A stretch of DNA of 64,000 nucleotides from Clostridiales bacterium (GCA_017617995.1 JAFZVE010000038.1:184391-248390), one strand, 5' to 3'; counted from the stretch's first letter, positions 34,679-43,885 are shown. Translations and numbers: made by a program. The notes: generated by a model from the sequence alone, not told the origin.

Positions 34679-35416
34679 ATGAGCAGTTTTATCACCTATT
34701 CCGAAGAAGAGAAAAAACTCGTCCGCGAGGGTGGCATCGATGCGATCCGTGAGATCCTGACCGGTTCCGATACCGATAAGAAAAGAAGTCTGCTTTTCTG
34801 TCTCGAATGGTTCATGGACTCCTATTATGGGCAGCCGGATATAGAGCCGTATAAAGCGGAACTGATCGAACTTCTCGAGACCATGATCATTACAGGAAAT
34901 CCCATCGAGGTGAAAGAAGATGCGCTGCTGCTTCTTTCCGATTACTGCTGGGGTCCGTTCCCGATCCTTGAGAAGCACTTCGATGAGGTGGAAGCGCAGT
35001 TGAAGCCGAATGTCAGATATGCGATCAACATGCATCGTGAAGCACAGATCGAGAATCTTCTGATCGACGAAATCAGGCGGCTCTGGAGTGAGCACCGATT
35101 GGCGCACCCGGAAGTTTTCAATCACGTATGGGTACTCTTCGACAGGAATACAGACACAGACGGAAAACCCGTCCTCGAGACCGTATTTCTTCTCGAAAAC
35201 GGCGAGATCCGGCACGACCGGCTTTATCCCGGGAAAGCTCCGAAGAAAGAAAACAAAGACGGCTTTTTCTCCGAGCCGGAGTTCCGGTTCAACATTCTTC
35301 TGGATGAGAAAAAAGCAGTCCTCACCTATACCTTTTCAAAAGCACTGTCCGGTGTCCTTTACTACGATATTCTAGGTGAAGAGGATCACTATTCGCTGTC
35401 TGCTCCGAAGGACTGA
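34679..35416 (+). CDS. Hypothetical protein, 245 residues
   Basis: A soluble, acidic protein. The N-terminal half (about 1-125) is helical, with short paired helices that recall HEAT-like repeats (DKKRSLLFCLEWFMDSYY, VKEDALLLLSDYCWG). The C-terminal half is rich in strands. I do not recognise the family. The start follows GAGGGCAATTCC. It is divergent from ald and convergent with birA, and seems to be a lone gene, perhaps of the immunity-protein type. Confidence 0.6.
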   Translation: MSSFITYSEEEKKLVREGGIDAIREILTGSDTDKKRSLLFCLEWFMDSYYGQPDIEPYKAELIELLETMIITGNPIEVKEDALLLLSDYCWGPFPILEKHFDEVEAQLKPNVRYAINMHREAQIENLLIDEIRRLWSEHRLAHPEVFNHVWVLFDRNTDTDGKPVLETVFLLENGEIRHDRLYPGKAPKKENKDGFFSEPEFRFNILLDEKKAVLTYTFSKALSGVLYYDILGEEDHYSLSAPKD

Positions 35417-35434
35417 TCTCCACGTCTTGGGCAC

Positions 35435-36505
35435 TCACTTCTTCGGGCGCACGCTGACTTCGCCTGAAGAGAGGACAGCCTGACTTCCATCTTTATATTC
35501 CACCAGCAGATTACAATCCTCCGTGATGTCGAGGACCTTTGCCTGGCGCACATCTCCGCCGCCTGTAGAGATGACATCCACGTTCTTTCCGAGCACGAGA
35601 CTTCTGTCTTTATATTCCGATTCGTAGCCGAGATGATCCGGCGCGCGGTAGATCTCGAAGAAACAGTGCAGGAATTCCGCGGCGATTTGATTCTTCGCAT
35701 CCGGCATCCGAACCCCGAGGATCGAACCCGCGATACTCTTCAGTTCCTCCGGGAATCCTCCCTCCGGTTCATATACATTAAATCCGATACCCAGGACCGC
35801 ATACTCGAGATTTCCGTTTTCCATGCTCATCGACGCTTCGGTCAGAATCCCGACAACCTTTTTCCCGCGAAGGAAAATGTCATTGACCCACTTGATCTGC
35901 GGGCGGTTATGTTCCTTGCTCTTTCTGATAACGGCTTCGAGTATCTCTTTCGGACCCTTAGAATCGGGCACGATCTTTCTGTCCGGGAGCACGGTCTCGA
36001 TCGCATGGCACGCCGCGACAGCCGCCATGGTCGTGATCTTCAGTGCCCGTTCCGGCGGCATGTCCGTCGGACGGAGCAGCACACTGATATAGAGACCTGT
36101 GTTTAATGGTGAGAAAAAAGATCTCCCCATCCGGCCCTTGCCTCCGGTCTGTGAATTCGCGATGATCACGGTCCCCTCGCGTGCCCCGGCGGCTGCCTTT
36201 TCCTTAAGAAGCGTATTCGTCGAGGTCACTTCATCAAATACCCGAAAGTCCAGATCGAGATCCTCGCCGAGATACTTGCCGACGCCCTGTCCGGAGACGA
36301 TGTCCGTGTCCGGTGACAGAACATATCCGCGTCCCGGCGCCGCCTCGAGCGCGTATCCCTCTTCGCGCAGGGACTCGACCGCCTTCCACACAGCGGTGCG
36401 CGAGACATGCAGTTTCTCCGCGATCTCCGCGCCGGAGAAGCACGTCCCCTTATTCTGCTCAAACAGGGCGAGTATCTTATCCTTTGTACTTTCTTTCGGG
36501 CTCAT
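35435..36505 (-). CDS. birA: Biotin protein ligase and biotin operon repressor
   Basis: A 356-residue bifunctional BirA. Residues 1-62 are the winged helix (TCFSGAEIAEKLHVSRTAVW). The ligase domain has GGKGRMGRSF (121-130), the biotinyl-AMP loop, and KWVNDI (205-210; KWPNDI is usual). A 27-residue insert at about 176-202 separates two core strands and is longer than in most BirA proteins. It attaches biotin to carboxylase subunits and represses biotin genes; a matching operator lies in front of bioY at 52365. The start is 1 base after the DUF3783 stop. Confidence 0.92.
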   Translation of the reverse strand: MSPKESTKDKILALFEQNKGTCFSGAEIAEKLHVSRTAVWKAVESLREEGYALEAAPGRGYVLSPDTDIVSGQGVGKYLGEDLDLDFRVFDEVTSTNTLLKEKAAAGAREGTVIIANSQTGGKGRMGRSFFSPLNTGLYISVLLRPTDMPPERALKITTMAAVAACHAIETVLPDRKIVPDSKGPKEILEAVIRKSKEHNRPQIKWVNDIFLRGKKVVGILTEASMSMENGNLEYAVLGIGFNVYEPEGGFPEELKSIAGSILGVRMPDAKNQIAAEFLHCFFEIYRAPDHLGYESEYKDRSLVLGKNVDVISTGGGDVRQAKVLDITEDCNLLVEYKDGSQAVLSSGEVSVRPKK

Positions 36506-36506
36506 A

Positions 36507-36920
36507 TTATCCTTTCAGGGCCTCGCGTTCGCGGTTCAGTTCGCCGATCAGGGCATAAAGTGTCCAGTTGATGTTAAAGGGCGTGACCGCGGCCTTCAGC
36601 GCGACGGGCTTTTCTCCAGATGCCCGAAATGCACTCAGGAACGTGCGGATCCCTTCTTCTTCTATGGAAACGAAGATGAGGATCTCCGGCATCTGATACA
36701 TCGGAGGGACCGCTTCTTCTACCGGAGGCGTGATCTGAAACGGCAGAGGCCGCTGAAGCTCCGGCGTTAGTCCTCCTGAGACCGTATTCTTTTTGATGAT
36801 CTCGGATAGTTTCAAAGAAAGCTCTCCCGGCCCGATCGATGAGACGCGCTCACCGATAGAAGCGGCCGCACTGCGAACCGCTTCTTCCCGTTCTTTCGAG
36901 TCAACATACATGAGGATCAT
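36507..36920 (-). CDS. DUF3783 family protein
   Basis: A 137-residue protein with a C-terminal DUF3783 domain (EILIFVSIEEEGIRTFLSAFR, then AAVTPFNINWTLYALIGELNRE). The family is small, Firmicute-specific and uncharacterised. The first 70 residues are less conserved. It is soluble, without a signal peptide. It precedes birA by 1 base and is probably co-translated with it. The start follows GGGAGG. Confidence 0.75.
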   Translation of the reverse strand: MILMYVDSKEREEAVRSAAASIGERVSSIGPGELSLKLSEIIKKNTVSGGLTPELQRPLPFQITPPVEEAVPPMYQMPEILIFVSIEEEGIRTFLSAFRASGEKPVALKAAVTPFNINWTLYALIGELNREREALKG

Positions 36921-36979
36921 GGATCCGAATTCCTCCCGATCACGAATGTTTCTGCATCCGGATAACTATCCCGGACAGA

Positions 36980-37240
36980 TTACTCTTCAATAGCTCCGAC
37001 CTTGCGAAGTTCTTCGATAGCCTTCTTCACATCGCGCGAGATGACTTCTTCCGGCGCATCGAAACGCGCTGTCATCGCGGCCACGATCTCTTCTTCGGTC
37101 GTTTCTTCTTTGAGGTAGGACAGGATGATACCCAGGGTCTTGTTTCCGCGGACCACGCCGGAGAACTCGGCATCCGCCGTCGGCACCAGCAGGCTCTCAT
37201 CGCCGGTATCATGCGGGATATACTGCTTCTTCAGTTTCAT
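36980..37240 (-). CDS. PqqD-family peptide-binding protein
   Basis: An 86-residue PqqD-like protein (winged-helix RiPP recognition fold). Visible features are DESLLVPTADAEFSGVVRGN, typical of orphan PqqD proteins in Clostridia, and the C-terminal helix VKKAIEELRKVGAIEE. In RiPP pathways this domain binds the leader peptide for a radical SAM enzyme, but no precursor peptide or maturase is next to it, so its partner is unknown. The start follows AAGGAATATATAT. It lies 59 bases upstream of the DUF3783-birA pair on the same strand. Confidence 0.8.
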   Translation of the reverse strand: MKLKKQYIPHDTGDESLLVPTADAEFSGVVRGNKTLGIILSYLKEETTEEEIVAAMTARFDAPEEVISRDVKKAIEELRKVGAIEE

Positions 37241-37352
37241 ATATATATTCCTTCTTTCCTATAGTTCATCTTCCGGTGCGGCGGAATTTCCATAAAGATC
37301 CATCGCATTACCCTTTCATGATACCATGAGAAAAATAATTTTCAAAAACCTA

Positions 37353-37416
37353 TAGACAAACATAAAAAAAGTAGTATCATATGAATTGTAAATCATATGA
37401 ATGATTGCTCATATGT
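37353..37416 (+). promoter_or_regulatory. Promoter with three TCATATGA operator boxes (metal efflux genes)
   Basis: TAGACA (37353-37358) and TATCAT (37375-37380) form the promoter with a 16-base spacer. TCATATGA boxes lie at 37377-37384 and 37393-37400, with a third, TCATATGT, at 37409-37416. They are spaced exactly 16 bp. The first overlaps the -10. Such half-sites fit an ArsR/SmtB-type metal sensor acting in trans; no such regulator gene is in the window. Confidence 0.7.
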
Positions 37417-37510
37417 TATCGCAGAGCAGACACGATCGGAAGATGCGATATACAGTCTATAAGAAGTATGTTTTACAAAAGAAACACTTACACTTGGGAG
37501 GTACCCGACT

Positions 37511-37729
37511 ATGAGAAAAAGCTATAAACTCGAAGACCTGGATTGCGCAAACTGCGCCGCGAAGATGGAAGAGGCCATCAGCAAGATCCCGGGCGTGACA
37601 AAAGTTTCCGTAAACTTCATGGCCCAGAAGATGATCCTCGAAGCAGACGATGCCGTTTTCGATTCCGTCCTGAAGGAAGCCGAAAAGACCATCGCCAAGG
37701 TCGAGCCGGACTGCCGGATCATCATGTAA
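37511..37729 (+). CDS. Heavy-metal-associated (HMA) domain protein, Cd/Zn type
   Basis: A 72-residue HMA protein. The metal site is DCANC (Cys12 and Cys15), the form found in CadA/ZntA proteins rather than in copper chaperones. It is encoded just before a P1B ATPase that lacks an N-terminal HMA domain, so it probably supplies that domain as a separate protein. The start follows GGGAGGTACCC. It is transcribed from the operator-bearing promoter upstream. Confidence 0.88.
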   Translation: MRKSYKLEDLDCANCAAKMEEAISKIPGVTKVSVNFMAQKMILEADDAVFDSVLKEAEKTIAKVEPDCRIIM

Positions 37730-37812
37730 AGACACGGTTCCGGCTCCGGAATCACCTTGTAACACTGTTACAAATCTTTAGATTTCAATCCTTTTATTGA
37801 GTGGTAAGCATT

Positions 37813-39705
37813 ATGTCGAAGAAACAGAGAAAAACCCTCCTACGTATTCTGGCCGCGGCGGCAGTACTGGTCCTCCTCCATTTCCTGCCCCTTTCCTCCC
37901 TGCTCGATTCCCTTTACGGAAGCGAAGGAGGAAACGCGGTGCTTCGACATGCCACTCTTATTGTTATTTATCTTATCCCCTACCTCATTGTGGGCTATGA
38001 CGTCGTACTTGGCGCGATCAAAAAAATCGGCCACGGCGATTTTCTCGACGAGGAGTTTCTCATGATGATCGCCACCGTCGGCGCACTGGCCGTCGGAGAT
38101 TATCCTGAGGCCACAGGCGTCATGCTCTTTTATCAGGTAGGAGAGCTTTTCCAGAGCATCGCCGTCGGAAAGAGCAGAAAGTCCATCGCCGCCATGATGG
38201 ACATCTGCCCGGATACCGCGATCGTCCTTCGTGACGGAGCCGAGGAAGAAGTCGACCCGTCAGAGGTTTCTGTCGGCGAGGTCGTCCTCGTTAAGCCCGG
38301 CGAGAAGGTCCCGATCGACGGCATCGTGAAGGACGGAAACTCGAGCCTTAACACTGCGGCACTGACCGGCGAGAGCCTCCCGGTCGAGGTCGCTCCCGGC
38401 GATTCCGTCTACTCGGGATCGATCAATGTAAGTTCGGCCATTACGGTCACCACGACCACCGAATACGAGAACAGCACGGTTTCGCGCATCCTCGAACTGG
38501 TGGAAAACAGCACAGACAAGAAAGCGCACGCGGAGAAGTTCATCACCCGCTTCGCGCGTTATTATACTCCGATCGTCGTGATCCTCGCGGTCGTGATCGC
38601 CCTGATATGCGCGATCTTCACCGACCTCGGCATCTCCGGCAGTATCTACAGAGGCCTCATCTTCCTCGTTGTCTCCTGCCCCTGCGCACTCGTCGTCTCC
38701 GTACCGCTCAGTTTCTTCGGCGGGATCGGCGCGGCCAGTCGTCGCGGTATTCTCATCAAGGGCAGTAACTTCCTCGAGGAACTCTCGCGGATCGACACCG
38801 TCGTCTTTGACAAGACCGGCACGATCACACGCGGTGCTTTTGCCGTCGACGCCGTCCATCCGAACGAGATCGACGAAGATGTCCTGATCGACATCGCGGC
38901 ACTTGCCGAGAGCCGTTCGCACCACCCTGTGGCTGAATCGATCGTCAATGCCCACGGCAAGCACATCGACTCTTCCCGTCTCGGCGAGGTCGAAGAGATC
39001 GCCGGCCGCGGTATCCGCGCCGTCATCGACGGACAGACCTATTTCGTCGGAAACGGGAAACTCATGGAAGACGTCCATGCGGACTACCACGAGTGCCACC
39101 TCCCCGGCACCATCGTGCACGTCTCCCGAAAGACCGAATATCTCGGTCACATCGTCATCAACGACGAGATCAAGCCCGACTCAAAGGAGGCCATCTCGGC
39201 ACTGCGGGATGCCGGTGTACGTGACGTCGTGATGCTGACCGGAGACAATGAGAAAGTCGCAGAAAATGTCGCCGAGAAGGTTGGCATCGACCGTTATTTC
39301 GCAGGGCTTCTCCCCGGAAATAAAGTCGAAAAGATCGAAGAACTCATGGACGGGACAAGAAAGATCGCTTTTGCCGGTGACGGCATCAACGACGCACCGG
39401 TCCTGACCCGTGCCGATGTCGGTATCGCGATGGGCGCCCTCGGGTCGGATGCCGCGATCGAAGCCGCAGATGTCGTCCTCATGGATGACCGTCTCACCAA
39501 GATCGCCGAATCCCTCCGTATCGCAAGAAAGACTATGCGCATCGTCAAGGAGAACATCGTCTTCTCGATCGCCGTCAAGGTCGCCGTGATGATCCTCGGC
39601 GCGCTGGGACTTGCGGGCATGAGGCTCGCCGTCTTCGGAGATGTAGGCGTTCTCGTCCTCGCGATCCTGAACGCCGCACGCGCCATGCGTGTCCCGAAAG
39701 CCTGA
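37813..39705 (+). CDS. Cd/Zn/Pb-type P1B ATPase
   Basis: A 630-residue divalent-metal efflux ATPase. TGES is at 185-188, the transport motif CPC at 289-291 (SCPCALVVSVPLS, the Zn/Cd form), and DKTGT at 333-337; GDGIND follows. It has no N-terminal HMA domain, which is coded separately by the preceding gene. It should export Zn2+, Cd2+ or Pb2+. I chose ATG 37813; a GTG at 37801 is also possible, and neither has a strong ribosome site. The 83-base gap from the HMA gene shows no clear terminator. Confidence 0.9.
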   Translation: MSKKQRKTLLRILAAAAVLVLLHFLPLSSLLDSLYGSEGGNAVLRHATLIVIYLIPYLIVGYDVVLGAIKKIGHGDFLDEEFLMMIATVGALAVGDYPEATGVMLFYQVGELFQSIAVGKSRKSIAAMMDICPDTAIVLRDGAEEEVDPSEVSVGEVVLVKPGEKVPIDGIVKDGNSSLNTAALTGESLPVEVAPGDSVYSGSINVSSAITVTTTTEYENSTVSRILELVENSTDKKAHAEKFITRFARYYTPIVVILAVVIALICAIFTDLGISGSIYRGLIFLVVSCPCALVVSVPLSFFGGIGAASRRGILIKGSNFLEELSRIDTVVFDKTGTITRGAFAVDAVHPNEIDEDVLIDIAALAESRSHHPVAESIVNAHGKHIDSSRLGEVEEIAGRGIRAVIDGQTYFVGNGKLMEDVHADYHECHLPGTIVHVSRKTEYLGHIVINDEIKPDSKEAISALRDAGVRDVVMLTGDNEKVAENVAEKVGIDRYFAGLLPGNKVEKIEELMDGTRKIAFAGDGINDAPVLTRADVGIAMGALGSDAAIEAADVVLMDDRLTKIAESLRIARKTMRIVKENIVFSIAVKVAVMILGALGLAGMRLAVFGDVGVLVLAILNAARAMRVPKA

Positions 39706-39726
39706 CGTCTCCCCTTCCGTCTGTGA

Positions 39727-39732
39727 TATAAT
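39727..39732 (+). promoter_or_regulatory. Extended -10 promoter for the large lipoprotein gene
   Basis: TGATATAAT (an extended -10 with TATAAT at 39727-39732), 26 bases before the start. A poor -35-like CTGACG lies 19 bases upstream. Confidence 0.5.
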
Positions 39733-39758
39733 TGCATCGTGATCGGAGGAGAATCGCG

Positions 39759-41375
39759 ATGGCTAATAGACATACCCGTTCTATCTCATTTCTAATGACT
39801 CTGGTGATGCTTCTTAGCATCCTCGGAAGCACCTGTGCATGTTCCAAGAACAGCAGTAAGAAGAACGAGAAACTCAAGAAGGACGCGCAGGGCATCGTCG
39901 AGAATTACCTCGTATACCTCTCCTCCGGACGCACCGAGAAACTGTCCCGTTACACAGATTCGGAAAACGATCCGTTCCAGAATCAGGAGTTTTCGATGTC
40001 CCAGGAGGAAGTCCTCTGGGATGCACTTATCAAGCAGCTGACTTTCGAGTTCGGAGATACCGAGATCGACGATGACGAGGCCACCGTCGCGGTGACGATT
40101 GGTCTTCCCGACGGAAAGAAAATCGCCGGGAAGTCGAAAGATTCTCCTTTCACTTACACCTCGGCTACCACGCTCGTTTCCGAGTCCGAGAAGTATATCT
40201 ACGCCGATATCGAAATCCCCGTCTCACTCGAAGACGACAAAGCCGTCATAAGCAGTACCGAGGAACTCTACGAGCAGGTACTGGAGCAGTTCAGCACCAT
40301 CTGCGATGCCATCCCCGAAGGCGATGAAGACATGAAGTCAAAGGTCGAGGAGTTCATGCAGGCGCTTCATGATATGAATATCCCGTACCTCTACCAGCAC
40401 TCCTCTATCCCACATCTGGACGATTATGACCCGGTGGCAGAGGGCATCACCGAAGCGTGCAATTCTTTCCTTACCTACGAGATCGAGTATGTTGTACTCA
40501 ATAACCAAAACTCCGCAGATTTCATCGTGCATGCACACTGCAAAAACAGTGAGAAAGCTGCACAGAACTTTTTCTCCGACCCGGTGAATCTGGCTCCGGC
40601 CTTTTGTGATGCCTTTGACGCGATGGCAGGCGGTACGGTGGACTTTGAAAAAGAGTACTACGAATATATCAACATCAACGACCTGGTACCCGGTTTCATC
40701 GACGAGCTGGAGAACACGCCCGACATCGATGTGGATATTCCCGTGACGATCACCGTCGACGGGAAAGATCCATCCAGCTACACGATCGAAGGCATTTTTA
40801 CCGAGATCATGCCGCCGTTCGATCCTCTGGATTATTCGGATGAGATCGACGAAGAAGGAGAGATCCTCTGCTACCAGACCTCCATCGAGCTGCTCTATGC
40901 CAACGGCCGGATCGATGACAACGAATATGCGATGTGCCGTCGTGCGCTGGGCGTGTATTCTTTTGACGAGGCGGCTTTCCGCGACGTCATGGCCAAGTAC
41001 GGGTTTACGCAGGACACGACGCAGCCTCTTGATAACCTCTACGAAAACGGTCAATTCTTCCAGGTCAACCTTGACAATCGGGACAGAATCATCGATTCGG
41101 CTCTGGAAAACGGCGATGTTCTTCGCGATACACAAGCGATGATCGAAGAAGGCGTCGCCAGCGGAGAGGTTTCCGGAGGGTGGTTTGATTTCGAATTTAT
41201 CGGCAGCAGTACAGAAGATTACATCTTTATCGAGGGGGACGACGGTGCCGAGCATACTGTGTATCTCCGATCGCTCGTTATTAACGAGTATATCCTGGCG
41301 TTCATGATCCTCGACTATACCGACGAGGATATCGAAATGACGAAAACGATCATTCACGATCTCGGGCTCGAGTGA
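39759..41375 (+). CDS. Lipoprotein of unknown function, 538 residues
   Basis: A large exported protein with a lipoprotein signal (hydrophobic SFLMTLVMLLSILGSTCAC, with the lipid-modified cysteine about residue 28) and an acidic mature part. I do not recognise domains. The central section (about 220-350) resembles the repeated alpha/beta fold of DUF5105-like lipoproteins, but this is weak. The start at 39759 follows GGAGGAG. It is convergent with the PHP-domain gene and seems monocistronic. Confidence 0.65.
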   Translation: MANRHTRSISFLMTLVMLLSILGSTCACSKNSSKKNEKLKKDAQGIVENYLVYLSSGRTEKLSRYTDSENDPFQNQEFSMSQEEVLWDALIKQLTFEFGDTEIDDDEATVAVTIGLPDGKKIAGKSKDSPFTYTSATTLVSESEKYIYADIEIPVSLEDDKAVISSTEELYEQVLEQFSTICDAIPEGDEDMKSKVEEFMQALHDMNIPYLYQHSSIPHLDDYDPVAEGITEACNSFLTYEIEYVVLNNQNSADFIVHAHCKNSEKAAQNFFSDPVNLAPAFCDAFDAMAGGTVDFEKEYYEYININDLVPGFIDELENTPDIDVDIPVTITVDGKDPSSYTIEGIFTEIMPPFDPLDYSDEIDEEGEILCYQTSIELLYANGRIDDNEYAMCRRALGVYSFDEAAFRDVMAKYGFTQDTTQPLDNLYENGQFFQVNLDNRDRIIDSALENGDVLRDTQAMIEEGVASGEVSGGWFDFEFIGSSTEDYIFIEGDDGAEHTVYLRSLVINEYILAFMILDYTDEDIEMTKTIIHDLGLE

Positions 41376-41387
41376 GGAAGAAACTCC

Positions 41388-42161
41388 TTACGCCTTCGGA
41401 TCGCGGATCTCAAGGATGTTGTCGCCGCAGTCTATGCCGTACTTTTTGAGGAACAGCTGCAGTCTCGGATCGTCGGGCTGTCTGACCATACGCGGCTGAT
41501 GCGCATCGCAGCCGAGGACGAACTTCGCCCCCATCTCACTGGCCATGCGGAAGAACCGGTCACACGGGTAGTGGCGTCCGTCGAGGAAGCCGTACATGTT
41601 CACCTCGAGCGGGATCGAAAGCTCGATCGACTTTCTCACGATGCGGCGCATGTGCCGCAGATACACTTCGTCCCCGCCCATGTAGTACACCAGATCCGGA
41701 TGTGCCAGATACGTAAAAAGCCCTGTCTCCATTCCCTCGATCGTGGTCTCGACATAGGACTGGAGCTGGTCTTCACCGAAAATCGGCGAACCCACGTAGA
41801 AGCCGTCCACCTCGTTAACGGCGAAGTGCTGTCCCAGAATCATGTAGTCAAGCGGATACTTACGAAGCTCTTCGAGAAGCTTCGGGAAGAATCTCTTACT
41901 GTACTCCACTTCATAGCCGATGAGGATCTGTATCTGATCTTTATATTCATCGCGAAGTTTGACGAGTGTTTCCGTATAGTCCGGGATCTCACGCATATCC
42001 ATCCTTATCCCGGAGCGGAAACCCGCCGGATACGGCTGCGGAACATGGTCCGAGAAGCCCAGCACCTGGAAGCCCTGAGCAATGGCGTTCTCGATATATT
42101 CCCTCTCGGTTCCGGTCGCGTGATTACAGCGGCGGGTATGGGTATGGTAATTGGCTAACAT
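41388..42161 (-). CDS. PHP-domain histidinol-phosphatase family protein
   Basis: A 257-residue PHP protein of the HisK/YcdX-like type. Metal motifs are NYHTHTRRCNHA (residues 4-15), GFSDHVP (about 35-41), GYEVEYS, HPDLVYY and GCDAHQP near the C-terminus. In Firmicutes close relatives dephosphorylate histidinol phosphate, though many paralogues have other substrates, and no his genes are next to it. The start follows AAAGGATCATCT. Confidence 0.82.
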   Translation of the reverse strand: MLANYHTHTRRCNHATGTEREYIENAIAQGFQVLGFSDHVPQPYPAGFRSGIRMDMREIPDYTETLVKLRDEYKDQIQILIGYEVEYSKRFFPKLLEELRKYPLDYMILGQHFAVNEVDGFYVGSPIFGEDQLQSYVETTIEGMETGLFTYLAHPDLVYYMGGDEVYLRHMRRIVRKSIELSIPLEVNMYGFLDGRHYPCDRFFRMASEMGAKFVLGCDAHQPRMVRQPDDPRLQLFLKKYGIDCGDNILEIRDPKA

Positions 42162-42212
42162 AGATGATCCTTTCCGGGCCTGACGGATGATTTCCTGTAT
42201 CCTCAGGCAATA

Positions 42213-42482
42213 TCAGCGTTTCTCCTTGAAGAAGTAACCGCACTCCTGTGCCGCATCACGGAAACACGCGAGCATTTTCTCCGAATACTCACCGAGGTTT
42301 TCTTCGGCGATCGCGGTATTGACGAAGATGACCGCGGTATCCTTGCTCTGCTCGCTTAGGCAGTCGTAAAGTGCGTCGAGATTGTTCCCGAACCACTCGG
42401 GGAGATTCATCTCCCTGGCGATCACGCGATATGCCTCATCGCGATTCGTCATATCTTTTCCATCCAGAAGATAAATGTTCAT
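42213..42482 (-). CDS. Barstar-family RNase inhibitor
   Basis: An 89-residue barstar homologue. The inhibitory helix region WFGNNLDALYDCL (30-42) matches the barstar segment that plugs the barnase active site, with Asp36 and Asp40 corresponding to the key acids. It lies 1 base after the stop of a barnase gene, with ribosome site GGAGGAG overlapping that gene's end. It should stay in the cytoplasm and protect the cell from its own RNase before export. Confidence 0.92.
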   Translation of the reverse strand: MNIYLLDGKDMTNRDEAYRVIAREMNLPEWFGNNLDALYDCLSEQSKDTAVIFVNTAIAEENLGEYSEKMLACFRDAAQECGYFFKEKR

Positions 42483-42483
42483 A

Positions 42484-43140
42484 TTACTCCTCCCCATAAA
42501 GCAGCGTGAATGTCTCGTAGTGGTCCTCGGTGTAATAGATCAGACCGTCGTCGGAGAAGACGATGCGCTTCGCGCCCCGGGAGCTCTTGCCCTTCGTATC
42601 GATGTCACACTCGTAGTAAGTGCGCCCTTTTTTACTCGGCAGGAGTCCTTCCCTGTTTCCGAAAACATCGCCGCCGATGCTGCAGCCCGGGAAATAGTCT
42701 TCAAGGGATCCGCCCTCCCAGCCTCGTTCTCTGGCCTCTTTCTTCGTCACAAAATTCGATGGGAGATGCCCGTAAGTATAGATATAAAGCGCCACATCGT
42801 CTTTACTTGTGTACTCGCCGTCCTCATCGATGGCTGCTTCCGTCGGAGCGGCTGTCGTCTCTGTCGGCGCCTCTGTCGTGGTGGTTTCTTTCTTAGTAGT
42901 CTCGGAAGAAGTCGTGGCCTCCGTTGTCGTTTCCTTCGTCTCTTCCGTCACTTCCTCCGTCGCGGATTCAGCAGTCTCTTTCGAGGATTCTTCCTTCGCG
43001 GTCGTGGTCTCTGTCGTAGTTTCAGAAGTCGTAGTCGCCGCCGACGTTTCCTTTTCTTTCTTCGAGCATCCGGCCAAAAGTCCGAACGCCAGGATCAGCG
43101 TCACGATCCATATCCAGAGTTTCGTATGATTTCTTCTCAT
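42484..43140 (-). CDS. Barnase-family RNase as a lipoprotein
   Basis: A 218-residue secreted ribonuclease. A lipoprotein signal ends at Cys25 (LLAGC). Residues 30-103 are a Thr/Glu/Ser-rich spacer. The barnase domain is 107-218 and retains the catalytic set: a Lys in VTKKEA (133-134), Glu177 (YYECDI), Arg188/Arg192 and His207 (EDHYETF). SIGGDVFGNREGLLP is the family core. It would be tethered outside the membrane by the spacer, perhaps to degrade RNA for nutrition or to attack competitors. The barstar gene follows directly. The start follows AAGGAATCGAA. Confidence 0.93.
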   Translation of the reverse strand: MRRNHTKLWIWIVTLILAFGLLAGCSKKEKETSAATTTSETTTETTTAKEESSKETAESATEEVTEETKETTTEATTSSETTKKETTTTEAPTETTAAPTEAAIDEDGEYTSKDDVALYIYTYGHLPSNFVTKKEARERGWEGGSLEDYFPGCSIGGDVFGNREGLLPSKKGRTYYECDIDTKGKSSRGAKRIVFSDDGLIYYTEDHYETFTLLYGEE

Positions 43141-43207
43141 TTCGATTCCTTCTTCCTGTTTCTGTCGTGCCTATTATAGCAAAAAATCACTCGTCCGACG
43201 GGCGGAA

Positions 43208-43885
43208 TTACTGCTTTTGCGCTTCTGCGCGGAGGGCCGGATCATACGTCCAGACCGAATAGCCCTGTGGCGTTTGGGCGACCTTCAGTCCATGGATGGT
43301 AGATAACTTCTCCCGGAACTGCTTCTCCCATCCTGGACGATCTTTCAGAAGATAGCCGCTCTGCTGATCGACCCAGTAGATAAGCGTGATCGGGTGGGTC
43401 AATCCGGATTCGAAATGCTCGATGAATTGCAGAAACGTTTTGGGCAGGAACGGACGGCCCATGAACAGGATGGTATAAGAATCATAGTCAATCTCAAAAG
43501 CATCCCCCAGCGTCACATTGACCTGCTCGTACTTCTTCGTCCATTCCTGGGCGACCTTCCCGGAAATCTCGTTGATCTCGATCCCGGAGATTTTGCAGGG
43601 CGCGTGCTTCTTCAGCAGGAACGCAAGGACACGGCCTTTGCCGCAGCCGATGTCCATGAAGCTGTCCTTCTCCGTAATTGTGACATGCGAGAAGATACGT
43701 TTCAAGATGATGTAGTGTGTCGACTGTGAGCCTGTCATTCCCACACCGTTTGCGTCATCGCGGTAGACGCTCTTGACATACTTCACCAGGCTCTGACCGC
43801 AGATACGCTTGTCCGACGCTTCATCCATCAGCCGCAGGATGATGCTGCAAATCTTCCAGTACACCCGCTTGAAAAACTTCTTCAT
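43208..43885 (-). CDS. SAM-dependent methyltransferase (class I)
   Basis: A 225-residue methyltransferase. The SAM-binding motif I is FMDIGCGKGRVLAFLL (about 75-90), with the acidic end of strand 2 in ISGIEINE; the ILFMGRPFL segment is at the place of motif IV but lacks the usual DPPY, so the target is not an obvious N6-adenine or N4-cytosine. The start at 43885 follows AGGAG; longer in-frame versions extend through the upstream terminator and are rejected. It is a lone gene after ftsH. Confidence 0.78.
   Translation of the reverse strand: MKKFFKRVYWKICSIILRLMDEASDKRICGQSLVKYVKSVYRDDANGVGMTGSQSTHYIILKRIFSHVTITEKDSFMDIGCGKGRVLAFLLKKHAPCKISGIEINEISGKVAQEWTKKYEQVNVTLGDAFEIDYDSYTILFMGRPFLPKTFLQFIEHFESGLTHPITLIYWVDQQSGYLLKDRPGWEKQFREKLSTIHGLKVAQTPQGYSVWTYDPALRAEAQKQ

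Noticed and set aside
34547..35215. Long N-terminal extension of alanine dehydrogenase
   Set aside because: It runs antisense through a well-supported plus-strand gene and the intergenic region; the normal family start with a ribosome site is at 34546.
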